From an uncultured Clostridia bacterium (GTDB lineage Bacteria; Bacillota; Clostridia; Christensenellales; Borkfalkiaceae), in the NCBI GenBank assembly GCA_947627765.1, contig CANQXA010000002.1, forward strand, positions 1-64,000: a stretch of 64,000 bases of DNA. Direction: 5' to 3'. This document shows, in pieces, positions 27,174-35,739 of the stretch. Position 1 is the first letter of the stretch. Every line of letters starts with the position of its first letter. Both the position numbers and the translations under genes were made by a program. The notes under the pieces are model-generated. The model had not been told where the DNA came from and made no database searches. It saw only the letters and a program-made list of their open reading frames with translations.

Positions 27174-28289
27174 TCAGAGGGACGCGACCGCGCGGTAGAG
27201 CGCTTGCAGTTCCCGCCGTCCTTGATAGGCGGCGAAGGAGGCGCGCACGAGCCCGCCCGGGAAGGTCCCCAGCGCGCGGTGGACGAGCGGCGCACAGTGC
27301 AGTCCCCCGCGGACGGCGATGTCGAACCGCTCCGAGAGGATGGCGGCGAGCTCCTCCGAGGGATATTTGTCGTGCGAGAAGGAGACGATCCCGCAGGGAT
27401 TGGGACGGAAGCGGCAGGTCACCCCGCCGATGGAGCCGAGCAGTTCCAAGGCGGACGCGGTGAGGGAGACCAAACGCTTGCCGTCTTCCTTCCCCTGCGC
27501 CTTCACGAGGAGGGCGCCCTCGAAGAGCGAGCAGATCGCGGGATAGGAGAGGGTGCCCGCCTCCAAACGGTCGGGATAGAACGCGGGCATATCGGGATCG
27601 AAACTTTCACTGCCCGTTCCGCCGAAGAGGATGGGATCGGGCGAAAACCGTTCGGAAAAGAGGAGGGCGCCCGCGCCTTGGATGGCGTGCAACCCCTTAT
27701 GCCCGGCGAGGGCGAGCGCGTCGAGCCCCTGCCCTTTGAGGGAGAGCGGAACGTGCCCCGCGCCCTGTGCGCCGTCCGCGACGAGGAAGACGTTTTGGGG
27801 GATCGCACGGCGGATCGCGGCGAGATCGGGCGTCTGTCCCGTTACGTTGGAGGCGGCGGTCACGGCGACCAATTTGGTCTCTGGGAGCACATACGAGGCT
27901 ACCATGTCCGCGGTCAGCCTTCCGTTTTCATCGAGCGGAACGACGTCGTAACGCACGTTTTTCGTCTTTTTGAGGTACTCCATGGGGCGGAGGACGGAGT
28001 TATGTTCGAGGCAGGTGATCACCGCGTGGTCGCCCTCTTTGAGGACGCCGAGCAGTGCGTAGTTGAGGGCTTCGGTACAGCTACGCGTAAAGACGACGCG
28101 CTCGTAGCCGTAGCCGCCGAAGAGTTCGGAGAGAAGGTTGCGGCAGGCGAAGACCCGTTCGCTTTGGGCGACGGAGAGGCGGTGTCCGCTCCTCCCGGGA
28201 TTGGCGCACGCCTTCATGGAAGCGAGCACCGCGCTCTGTACGGTCGCAGGTTTGAAGCCTTCCGTCGCGGCGTTATCGAGATAGATCAT
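27174..28289 (-). CDS. aminotransferase class V-fold PLP enzyme (cysteine desulfurase-like)
   Basis: MIYLDNAATEGFKP...VFTRSCTEALNYALLG...CLEHNSVLRP...VADGAQGAGHVPLSL...LALAGHKGLHAIQGAG. Confidence 0.92.
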   Translation of the reverse strand: MIYLDNAATEGFKPATVQSAVLASMKACANPGRSGHRLSVAQSERVFACRNLLSELFGGYGYERVVFTRSCTEALNYALLGVLKEGDHAVITCLEHNSVLRPMEYLKKTKNVRYDVVPLDENGRLTADMVASYVLPETKLVAVTAASNVTGQTPDLAAIRRAIPQNVFLVADGAQGAGHVPLSLKGQGLDALALAGHKGLHAIQGAGALLFSERFSPDPILFGGTGSESFDPDMPAFYPDRLEAGTLSYPAICSLFEGALLVKAQGKEDGKRLVSLTASALELLGSIGGVTCRFRPNPCGIVSFSHDKYPSEELAAILSERFDIAVRGGLHCAPLVHRALGTFPGGLVRASFAAYQGRRELQALYRAVASL

Positions 28290-28336
28290 AGTTGCACCTC
28301 CCACGATGTGACAAAGTATTATACGAAGGCAGGGTA

Positions 28337-28585
28337 ATGTTCATGACCATTCTTGCGGTATTTCGTTCCCGCGCGCAGACGCTCGGCTATCTCACCGAGC
28401 TGAGGGCGGCGGGGATCCCGGCGCAGGCGGTCTCCACCCCGAAGGAGGCGGGAGTCGGTTGCGGGATCTCGGCAAAATTCGAAGAGACCTTTTTCGAACG
28501 GGCGAAGCGCGTTTTGGCGAAGCGCGCCTATTCGGCATTCGCGGGATTTCTCCGCGTGCGCGGCGGAAGATACGAGCGGGCATAA
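28337..28585 (+). CDS. DUF3343-like protein (putative Se/S carrier-like)
   Basis: ILAVFRSRAQTLGYLTELRAAGIPAQAVSTPKEAGVGCGISAKF. Confidence 0.75.
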   Translation: MFMTILAVFRSRAQTLGYLTELRAAGIPAQAVSTPKEAGVGCGISAKFEETFFERAKRVLAKRAYSAFAGFLRVRGGRYERA

Positions 28586-28589
28586 ACGG

Positions 28590-28625
28590 TTGCAATTTTG
28601 CGGAAAGTGTGCTATCATAGGGGCA
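28590..28625 (+). promoter_or_regulatory. promoter TTGCAA-17-TATCAT placing the TSS at or near the nth start codon
   Basis: -10 ends at 28618, ATG at 28625. Confidence 0.65.
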
Positions 28626-29254
28626 TGACCGATCATGACCCCATTCTTAAAGAGCTGAGCGCGCTCTATCCCGACGCCAAGCCCGCCCTGCATTTTCATA
28701 GCCCCTACGAACTGCTCGTCGCCGTCATCCTCTCTGCGCAGTGTACGGACGAGCGGGTCAACCGTGTGACCGAAGTCCTCTTCGCGAAGTACAATACGCC
28801 CGCGGCGATGGTCACGCTCTCCCAAGAGGAATTGGAGGCGTATATCTATTCGTGCGGGTTTTATCATACCAAGGCGGCGCATATCCTCTCCGCTTCGAGG
28901 GATATTCTCGAAAAGTTCGGCGGCGAAGTCCCTTCCGACCCCGAAAGTCTCCGCGCGCTCGCAGGCGTCGGGAGAAAGACGGCGAACGTCGTCTACTCGG
29001 TCGCGTTCGGCGGGGACGCCATTGCGGTGGATACCCACGTCTTCCGCGTGAGCAACCGCCTCGGTCTCGCCGAGGGGAAGACGCCCGAAGCCGTCGAAGA
29101 GGGGCTGATGCAAGCAATCCCCAAGGAGATGTGGTCGAAGGCGCACCATCTCCTCATTTGGCACGGCAGGAAAGTCTGCCATTCCCAAAGACCGGAGTGC
29201 AATCGCTGTACGCTCTCCCCCTATTGTAAATTTTACGGGGGCGGCGGGGTATAA
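28625..29254 (+). CDS. nth: endonuclease III
   Basis: LLVAVILSAQCTDERVNRVTEVLF...ALAGVGRKTANVVYSVAFGGDAIAVDTHVFRVSNRLGL...CNRCTLSPYC. Confidence 0.96.
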   Translation: MTDHDPILKELSALYPDAKPALHFHSPYELLVAVILSAQCTDERVNRVTEVLFAKYNTPAAMVTLSQEELEAYIYSCGFYHTKAAHILSASRDILEKFGGEVPSDPESLRALAGVGRKTANVVYSVAFGGDAIAVDTHVFRVSNRLGLAEGKTPEAVEEGLMQAIPKEMWSKAHHLLIWHGRKVCHSQRPECNRCTLSPYCKFYGGGGV

Positions 29255-29294
29255 GATCTTCCTCCTTCGGCAAAAACCGTAGAAGGAGGTAAGT

Positions 29295-29489
29295 ATGACC
29301 AATCTTACGGCGAAGGACTTAGACGTCCTCACTCACATTCTCACGGGAGAAGAGATGGCTTGCAAGAAGGCGCGCGTGTATGCGAACACGCTCACCGATC
29401 CGGCGCTTGCGGCTACCATGTCCGAGATTGCAAGCCAGCACGAACAGCGGTTCCGCGCGCTCTTCGCGGTTTTGGGAGGGAAGGAATGA
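29295..29489 (+). CDS. small hypothetical protein, possibly spore-coat related
   Basis: 64 aa, RBS gaaggaggtaag, ATGA-overlaps the CotF-like gene. Confidence 0.5.
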   Translation: MTNLTAKDLDVLTHILTGEEMACKKARVYANTLTDPALAATMSEIASQHEQRFRALFAVLGGKE

Positions 29490-29779
29490 AGCAGTCGAAG
29501 CGAGACATCACCCTTTCCGAAAAGGACGCGCTCCAAGATCTTTTGGATCAGGAGAAGCTGCTCATGAACTACTACTGCGCCGCGCTCACGGAGGGCAGTA
29601 CCCGTCCCTTCCGCAAGACGGTCCTCAAAAATTACGGCGCGCACGCGGAGACGCAGTTCCTCGTCTTCGAAGAGATGCTCGCCCGCGGCTACTACACCGT
29701 CCAGCCCGCGGCGAAGATGATGATCGACCAGCAGACGGAGAATTTCTCCAAGATCGAAAAACAGATCGCGGCGGTCTGA
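29486..29779 (+). CDS. spore coat protein (CotF-like)
   Basis: LSEKDALQDLLDQEKLLMNYYCAALTEGSTRPFRKTVLKNYGAHAETQFLVFEEMLARGYYTVQPA. Confidence 0.65.
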   Translation: MKQSKRDITLSEKDALQDLLDQEKLLMNYYCAALTEGSTRPFRKTVLKNYGAHAETQFLVFEEMLARGYYTVQPAAKMMIDQQTENFSKIEKQIAAV

Positions 29780-29832
29780 TCGCTTGACAAGTTGCGAAAA
29801 ATGCGGTATACTTTGAGAAAAAGGAGATCGTC

Positions 29833-29979
29833 ATGACCGATTCGGAAAACAAGAAAATTCGGGCGGAGCGCGTAGACCAAAACGCCGAAAAGCGCGAGAG
29901 CGAAGATAAGCGCCGCGAGCGGGAGATCATCGCGGAGATGTCGGGCAACGCTCCCGAGCCCGAAAAACACGAGGAATAA
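29833..29979 (+). CDS. 48-aa highly charged micro-ORF (not in track)
   Basis: MTDSENKKIRAERVDQNAEKRESEDKRREREIIAEMSGNAPEPEKHEE; promoter TTGACA-17-TATACT and RBS aaggaga upstream. Confidence 0.65.
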   Translation: MTDSENKKIRAERVDQNAEKRESEDKRREREIIAEMSGNAPEPEKHEE

Positions 29980-30020
29980 AAAGGTCTGATCCCGCGCATC
30001 CTGTTTTCGGGAGGCGTGCC

Positions 30021-30125
30021 ATGTCGAAGAAAAAGAAGTATGCGCATAATCCGCACTATTGTATGATCCGTCCCGACGCCCAAGACGCGGACGGGGAGGA
30101 CATCGTATCGACGGGTCAGTCGTAA
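30021..30125 (+). CDS. 34-aa micro-ORF (not in track)
   Basis: MSKKKKYAHNPHYCMIRPDAQDADGEDIVSTGQS; RBS ggaggcgtgcc; followed by terminator-like hairpin. Confidence 0.5.
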   Translation: MSKKKKYAHNPHYCMIRPDAQDADGEDIVSTGQS

Positions 30126-30213
30126 TCCTGACAAAAAAAAGCGCTCCGGGGCTTGCCTCGGGGCGTTTTGCGCGCTTGCGGTCAAAAAATGCGGCGGATT
30201 CATAGGATGAGGC

Positions 30214-30882
30214 ATGGAATACAGCGTCACCGTCCGCGATCTCTACGACCTCTCCTACACGCGCGCCGTCTTTTTGGGCGGACTGCGCTATCCGTGGGAG
30301 GCGCTCGGGTGCATCGTTCCCTTTTTGGAGACGATCATGCCGGGGCTCGGCGAGGAATTTCTATGCCTTGCGAACGGGGTATACGTCCACCGCACGGCGT
30401 GCGTGTCCCCGTCGGCGGGGCTCTGTCCGCCCTGCGTGATCGGCGCGGGAACGGCGGTACGGCAGGGCGCACTGTTGCGCGGCGGCGTCTTGGCGGGGGA
30501 GGGATGCGTGATCGGCAACTCCTCCGAGCTCAAAAACTGTATCCTGTTCGACGGCGTGCAGGTTCCCCACTTCAATTACGTCGGCGACTCCATTTTGGGC
30601 AGAAAAGCGCACATGGGGGCGGGAAGCGTGATCTCCAATCTCAAATCGGACGGCTCGCCCGTAACGGTCTGCCGCCGCGGGGAACGGATCCCGACGGGGC
30701 GCAGAAAGTGCGGCGCCTTTTTGGGGGACTTTGCGGAGGTGGGATGTAACGCCGTCCTCTGCCCGGGTACGGTCGTGGGAAAGCGGTCGGTCGTCTATCC
30801 TCTCCTCATGCTGCGGGGCGTATACCCCGCGGACTGCGTGATCAAGCCCTCGGGCATTGTGCCGCGGAGACGTACCCCGTAA
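30214..30882 (+). CDS. left-handed beta-helix (hexapeptide repeat) protein, UDP-GlcNAc pyrophosphorylase-like C-terminal region
   Basis: VIGAGTAVRQGALLRGGVLAGEGCVIGNSSELKNCILFDGVQVPHFNYVGDSILGRKAHMGAGSVISNLKSDG. Confidence 0.85.
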   Translation: MEYSVTVRDLYDLSYTRAVFLGGLRYPWEALGCIVPFLETIMPGLGEEFLCLANGVYVHRTACVSPSAGLCPPCVIGAGTAVRQGALLRGGVLAGEGCVIGNSSELKNCILFDGVQVPHFNYVGDSILGRKAHMGAGSVISNLKSDGSPVTVCRRGERIPTGRRKCGAFLGDFAEVGCNAVLCPGTVVGKRSVVYPLLMLRGVYPADCVIKPSGIVPRRRTP

Positions 30883-30899
30883 AGGGAAAGCGGTAGGGA

Positions 30900-30935
30900 A
30901 AAAAGCGCCGCCGAAGGCAAGCCTTCGGCGGCGAA
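30900..30935. terminator. bidirectional rho-independent terminator
   Basis: aaaaaagcgccgccgaaggcaagccttcggcggcg. Confidence 0.8.
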
Positions 30936-30955
30936 TTCACGGCAGGATCATTTTC

Positions 30956-31192
30956 TCACTCGTCGTCCAAACGCGAAAAGCTCTCCGCGCCGAAAAATTC
31001 GCACAGGGAGATATGCAGACCGTCGCAGAGCGCCTTCAAGGTAACGACGCCCGGATTCCTGCTCTTTCCGTACAGGATATTTTTGATGGTAGACGGCGGG
31101 ACCGCGCATTCGATGGCGAGCGCGTGGACCGACATCTTCCTCTCTCCGAGGAGTTGCATCAGCCGATCTCTCACGGCTTCATAGACGTCCAT
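30956..31192 (-). CDS. XRE-family HTH regulator
   Basis: RLMQLLGERKMSVHALAIECAVPPSTIKNILYGKSRNPGVVTLKALCDGLHISLCEFF. Confidence 0.9.
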   Translation of the reverse strand: MDVYEAVRDRLMQLLGERKMSVHALAIECAVPPSTIKNILYGKSRNPGVVTLKALCDGLHISLCEFFGAESFSRLDDE

Positions 31193-31200
31193 ATGATACG

Positions 31201-32301
31201 TTATACGTTAAAGCGGAAGAGGACGACGTCGCCGTCCCGCATCACATAGTCCTTCCCCTCCGAGCGGACCTTACCCTTTTCGCGCGCGCCCGTCAGCCCG
31301 CCGCATTCGAGCAGCGTTTCGTAGTCCACGACTTCCGCGCGGATAAATCCCTTTTCGAAGTCGGAATGGATCTTTCCCGCGGCTTGGGGCGCCTTCGTCC
31401 CCTTGACGATGGTCCACGCGCGGGTCTCCTTCTCGCCCGCGGTGAGGAAGGAAATGAGCCCCAAAAGGGCGTAGGACGCCTTGATGAGCTGGTCGAGCCC
31501 GCTCTCTTTCAGCCCGAATTCTTCGAGGAAGACGGCGCGGTCCTCCTCGGAGAGTTCGGAGAGTTCCGCCTCCGTCTTCGCGCAGACGACAATGGTCTCC
31601 GCGTGATGGGAATTTGCGTAATTTTTGACGGCAACGACCAAGGGAAGCGCGTCTTCCGAGGTACCCATGTCCGCCTCCGAGATGTTGGCGCAGTAAATAA
31701 CGGGTTTTCTCGAGAGCAAAAACAGGTTGTCGAGGAAGGGCAGTTCCTCCTCCGTAGCTTCGAAGGTAGAGGCGGGATTTTCCTCGCTGAGATGGCGGGA
31801 AAGGCGCTCGAGAAGGGCGTATTCGGCGGCGGCAACTTTGTCGGTGCCGCCCCGCGCGGCGTTGCGGATGCGGTCCTGCCGCTTTTCGATCGCTTCGAGA
31901 TCGGCGAGGATCAGCTCAAGGTTGATGGTCTGGATGTCCCGCACGGGATCGACGGTGCTTTCGACATGGGTGACGTTTTCATCCTCGAAACAGCGGACAA
32001 CGTGCACGATCGCGTCCACCTCGCGGATGTGCGAGAGGAATTTATTGCCGAGCCCCTCGCCGCGGCTCGCACCCTTCACGAGCCCTGCGATGTCCACGAA
32101 TTCGACGACGGCGGGCGTCACCTTTTTGCTCGAATAGAGGGCGGCGAGACGGTCGAGCCGTTCGTCGGGCACGGCGACCACGCCGACGTTGGGCTCAATG
32201 GTGCAGAAGGGATAATTTGCCGCCTCGGCACCGGCGCGGGTAATGGCGTTGAACAGGGTGGATTTGCCGACATTGGGCAGACCCACAACTCCTAATTTCA
32301 T
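31201..32301 (-). CDS. ychF: redox-regulated ATPase YchF
   Basis: [40 protein letters not shown]; start at internal ATG 32301. Confidence 0.96.
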   Translation of the reverse strand: MKLGVVGLPNVGKSTLFNAITRAGAEAANYPFCTIEPNVGVVAVPDERLDRLAALYSSKKVTPAVVEFVDIAGLVKGASRGEGLGNKFLSHIREVDAIVHVVRCFEDENVTHVESTVDPVRDIQTINLELILADLEAIEKRQDRIRNAARGGTDKVAAAEYALLERLSRHLSEENPASTFEATEEELPFLDNLFLLSRKPVIYCANISEADMGTSEDALPLVVAVKNYANSHHAETIVVCAKTEAELSELSEEDRAVFLEEFGLKESGLDQLIKASYALLGLISFLTAGEKETRAWTIVKGTKAPQAAGKIHSDFEKGFIRAEVVDYETLLECGGLTGAREKGKVRSEGKDYVMRDGDVVLFRFNV

Positions 32302-32440
32302 GACGGATCCTCCTCGGACGTACGCGGCGTCGCCGCGTCTTTCTCTATTATATAACTTTTTTTGCCAAACATCAAGCCTTTCGGTTGCCTGTTTTCGGGA
32401 ATTGTGGTAGAATACTTTCGAAATCCCAAAGGAGCACGCC

Positions 32441-34132
32441 ATGGATTACAAGGCATACATTGCAAAGCACATCAACGCGGAGGGCATTTCCGCGGAGGAG
32501 ATCGCGGGCGCGATCGCCGTTCCGCCCGATCCCGCGCTCGGGGACTACGCCCTTCCCTGCTTCAAGTTCGCGAAGACGATGAGAAAGTCCCCCGTCAAGA
32601 TCGCGGAGGAACTCGCGGCGGCATATCCGACGGACGGCGTCGTCGAATCGGTCGGCGCGCTGAACGGTTATCTCAACTTCAAGATCGCAAAGAGCGGGCT
32701 CGCCGAGGAGACGATCCGCAGGATCGAAGAGGAGGGTTCAAAGTACGGCTCTTCGGACATGGGTATGGGGAAAACGGTCTGCATCGACTATTCCTCCGTC
32801 AACATCGCCAAGCCTTTCCACATCGGGCACCTCTCCACGACGGTGCTCGGCGGCGCGCTCTACCGCATTTTCAAGGCGCTCGGATACAAGGTCGTCGGCA
32901 TCAATCACCTCGGCGACTACGGCACGCAGTTCGGCAAGCTGATCTCCGCCTACAAGCGCTGGGGCGACCGCGAGACGGTGCAAAAGGGCGGGATCCACGC
33001 CGTCAACGACCTCTATGTCCGCTTCAACAACGAGGCGGACGAGGCGATGGAGCGGGAGGCGCGCGAGTACTTCCGTCTCATCGAGAGCGGCGACCCTGAG
33101 GCAAACGCCCTCTTCGAGTGGTTCAAAGAGCTTACGCTCGAATACGTGAAGACGATCTACGACCGTCTGCACATCACCTTCGACAGCTATGCGGGCGAGC
33201 GTTTTTATACGGATAAGATGGCGCCCGTCATCGAGGAATTGCGGCAAAAAGGGATGCTCGTCGAGAGCCAAGGCGCGCAGATCGTCGATCTCGAGCCCTA
33301 CGGGATGCCTCCGTGCCTCATCTTGCGTTCGGACGGCGCTTCCCTCTACGCCACGCGCGATCTCGCCGCCGCGATCTACCGCAAAGAGACGTACGACTTC
33401 GACAAATGTCTCTACGTCGTCGCCTATCAGCAGAATTTGCACTTCAAGCAAGTCTTCAAGGTGCTTGAACTCATGGGAAAGGAGTGGGCGAAAGACCTCG
33501 TTCACGTCGCCTACGGCATGGTGAGCCTCGAAGACGGCGCCATGTCCACGCGCAAGGGACAAGTCGTCTGGCTGGAAGACGTCATCCGCCGCTGTGTGGA
33601 GAAGGCGTACGCCGTGATCTCGGAAAAGAATCCCGCGCTCGAAAACAAGGAAGAGGTGGCGGAAAAGGTGGGCGTCGGGGCGGTCATCTTCGGCGCGCTC
33701 TACAATAATAAGATCAAGGACATCGTCTTTTCCTACGACAAGGCGCTCAACTTCGACGGGGAGACCAGCGTGTATGTGCAGTACACCTGTGCCCGCGCGC
33801 GGTCCGTCCTCAACCGTGCGGAAGAGAGCGGGATCGGCTACCGCGGCGCGAAGATCGCCGAGCCGAACGCCTCCGAATCAGAACTCATCAAGGCGCTTGC
33901 GGAGTATCCCGACGTCGTGAAGGGCGCCGCCGAAAATTACGAGCCGAGCATGATCGCCCGCTATGCCGTGGGCACGGCGCAGAAGTTCAACAAATTCTAC
34001 ATCGAGAGCAAGATCATGCAGGCGGAGACCGACGATCTCCGCGCTTACCGCCTCGCCCTCACCGACGCGGCGCTCATTACGCTCAAAAACGCGCTCGGAT
34101 TGCTCGGGATCGGCGTCCCCGAGAAGATGTGA
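32441..34132 (+). CDS. argS: arginyl-tRNA synthetase
   Basis: VCIDYSSVNIAKPFHIGHLSTTVLGGAL...GVGAVIFGALYN; DALR domain. Confidence 0.97.
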   Translation: MDYKAYIAKHINAEGISAEEIAGAIAVPPDPALGDYALPCFKFAKTMRKSPVKIAEELAAAYPTDGVVESVGALNGYLNFKIAKSGLAEETIRRIEEEGSKYGSSDMGMGKTVCIDYSSVNIAKPFHIGHLSTTVLGGALYRIFKALGYKVVGINHLGDYGTQFGKLISAYKRWGDRETVQKGGIHAVNDLYVRFNNEADEAMEREAREYFRLIESGDPEANALFEWFKELTLEYVKTIYDRLHITFDSYAGERFYTDKMAPVIEELRQKGMLVESQGAQIVDLEPYGMPPCLILRSDGASLYATRDLAAAIYRKETYDFDKCLYVVAYQQNLHFKQVFKVLELMGKEWAKDLVHVAYGMVSLEDGAMSTRKGQVVWLEDVIRRCVEKAYAVISEKNPALENKEEVAEKVGVGAVIFGALYNNKIKDIVFSYDKALNFDGETSVYVQYTCARARSVLNRAEESGIGYRGAKIAEPNASESELIKALAEYPDVVKGAAENYEPSMIARYAVGTAQKFNKFYIESKIMQAETDDLRAYRLALTDAALITLKNALGLLGIGVPEKM

Positions 34133-34764
34133 TGAAAGCCCTGTTTTTCGATCTCGACGGCACCCTGCTCGATACCTTGCCCGCCATTCACGCGGCGGTC
34201 AACGGAATGCTCCGCCATTTCGGGCTCGGCGAGATCGGCGAGGAGGAGACCAAGCGGTACATCGGGCGGGGGGCAAACTACCTCGTGCGGTGCGTCACCC
34301 ATTCGGACAGCGAGGAGTATCTCCGCTATTTCCGCGAGCATTACGACGACAGCGAGCGTCTGATCCGTCCCTTTGCGGGCATGGAGGAGACCATTTTCCG
34401 CCTCAAAGAAAAATTTCTGCTCGGCGTCCTCTCCAACAAACCCCAGATCGGGGTGGAGCGGGCGATCTCGCGGTTTTTCCCCGCGGGGACGTTCGCCTAT
34501 CTCGGGGGCGACAGCGGGCTCTTTCCGCTGAAACCCGACCCTTCGCCTGCGCGGTTCGCCGCGCTGACCCTTCGCGTGCCGCTAAGAGACTGCCTCATGG
34601 TCGGAGACGGCGAAGCCGACGTTATGACGGCTCAAAACGCGGGCATGGTAGGGGTCTCGGTGCTCTGGGGGTACCGAACGCGGGAGCAACTCGAAGCGGT
34701 CGGCGCGACGAATTTCGTGCACACTCCCGCCGAGCTGGAAAAATTTTCGGAAAAATTCGCATAA
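34129..34764 (+). CDS. HAD family hydrolase (phosphoglycolate phosphatase-like)
   Basis: ALFFDLDGTLLDTLPAIHAAVNGML...GVLSNKP...MVGDGEADVMTAQNAGM. Confidence 0.92.
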   Translation: MMKALFFDLDGTLLDTLPAIHAAVNGMLRHFGLGEIGEEETKRYIGRGANYLVRCVTHSDSEEYLRYFREHYDDSERLIRPFAGMEETIFRLKEKFLLGVLSNKPQIGVERAISRFFPAGTFAYLGGDSGLFPLKPDPSPARFAALTLRVPLRDCLMVGDGEADVMTAQNAGMVGVSVLWGYRTREQLEAVGATNFVHTPAELEKFSEKFA

Positions 34765-34790
34765 AAAATCCGCCGTGGAAACCGGCGGGC

Positions 34791-34940
34791 TTAGTCCTCT
34801 TTTTCCTTCTCGATGTGCTTGCGCAAGACGAGATTGATGTACTGCGAGAGAGAACGGTCGTCCTTCTCGGCTTGTTTTTTCAGTTCCTGCAAAAGGTCGG
34901 CGTCGATGGTGACGCTGATTTTTTCTTTTAACGGTTTCAT
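34791..34940 (-). CDS. ribbon-helix-helix (Arc/CopG-like) DNA-binding protein, 49 aa (not in track)
   Basis: MKPLKEKISVTIDADLLQELKKQAEKDDRSLSQYINLVLRKHIEKEKED. Confidence 0.8.
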   Translation of the reverse strand: MKPLKEKISVTIDADLLQELKKQAEKDDRSLSQYINLVLRKHIEKEKED

Positions 34941-35150
34941 CGTTTTTCTCCGTCTCTATTATAGGTCATATCTCACTTTTGCTTGACAAATCGCATAAAG
35001 TAGGATAAAATGCTACCAAAATGGGACCGTCCGAAGCGGCGCGTCCGAAAAAACAAAGAGAAAAAGGGGCGGAATTTTTCGTAAAACCGTTGACGGCGAA
35101 ATTTCCGTTGTGATATAATACGGTTAAGTTTTCGAAAGGAGATAAAGGTT

Positions 35151-35669
35151 ATGAAAAGATGTGCTATTTGCGGCGAGATCGTCGAAGACGATGTCGAAGT
35201 CTGCCCTGTCTGCAAGGCGAGAAAGTTTGAGCCAATCGAGGAAAAGACGTTTGCCTGCGAACATCATGTCGGGGACGGGATCGTCGAAGACGAAGAAGTG
35301 ATGAACGGTCTGCGCGCCAATTTCAACGGCGAGTGCTGTGAAGTCGGAATGTACCTTGCGATGGCGCGGGTCGCCGAGCGCGAGGGGTATCCCGAGATCG
35401 CCGAGGCCTATAAGCGCTATGCGTTCGAGGAAGCCGAACACGCTTCCAAGTTTGCGGAACTTCTCGGCGAGGTCGTCACCGATTCGACGAAGAAGAACCT
35501 CGAGCTCAGAGCGGCGGCGGAGGCGGGCGCCTGCGAGGGCAAGCTCGAGCTTGCGAAGCGCGCGAAGATGCTCGGCTACGACGCCATCCACGATACCGTT
35601 CATGAAATGGCGAAGGACGAAGCGCGTCACGGCGCAGGCTTCAAGGGGCTGTTGAAGCGCTACTTCTGA
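35151..35669 (+). CDS. rubrerythrin with N-terminal rubredoxin domain
   Basis: [29 protein letters not shown] then ferritin-like [24 protein letters not shown]. Confidence 0.92.
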   Translation: MKRCAICGEIVEDDVEVCPVCKARKFEPIEEKTFACEHHVGDGIVEDEEVMNGLRANFNGECCEVGMYLAMARVAEREGYPEIAEAYKRYAFEEAEHASKFAELLGEVVTDSTKKNLELRAAAEAGACEGKLELAKRAKMLGYDAIHDTVHEMAKDEARHGAGFKGLLKRYF

Positions 35670-35697
35670 TCGGTTTTTTACAAAAGAAGCACAAAAG

Positions 35698-35732
35698 AAA
35701 GGGGACGGGCGAATTTGCCCGTCCCCTGTTTT
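35698..35732. terminator. rho-independent terminator
   Basis: ggggacgggcgaatttgcccgtcccctgtttt. Confidence 0.85.
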
Positions 35733-35739
35733 CATTGGC

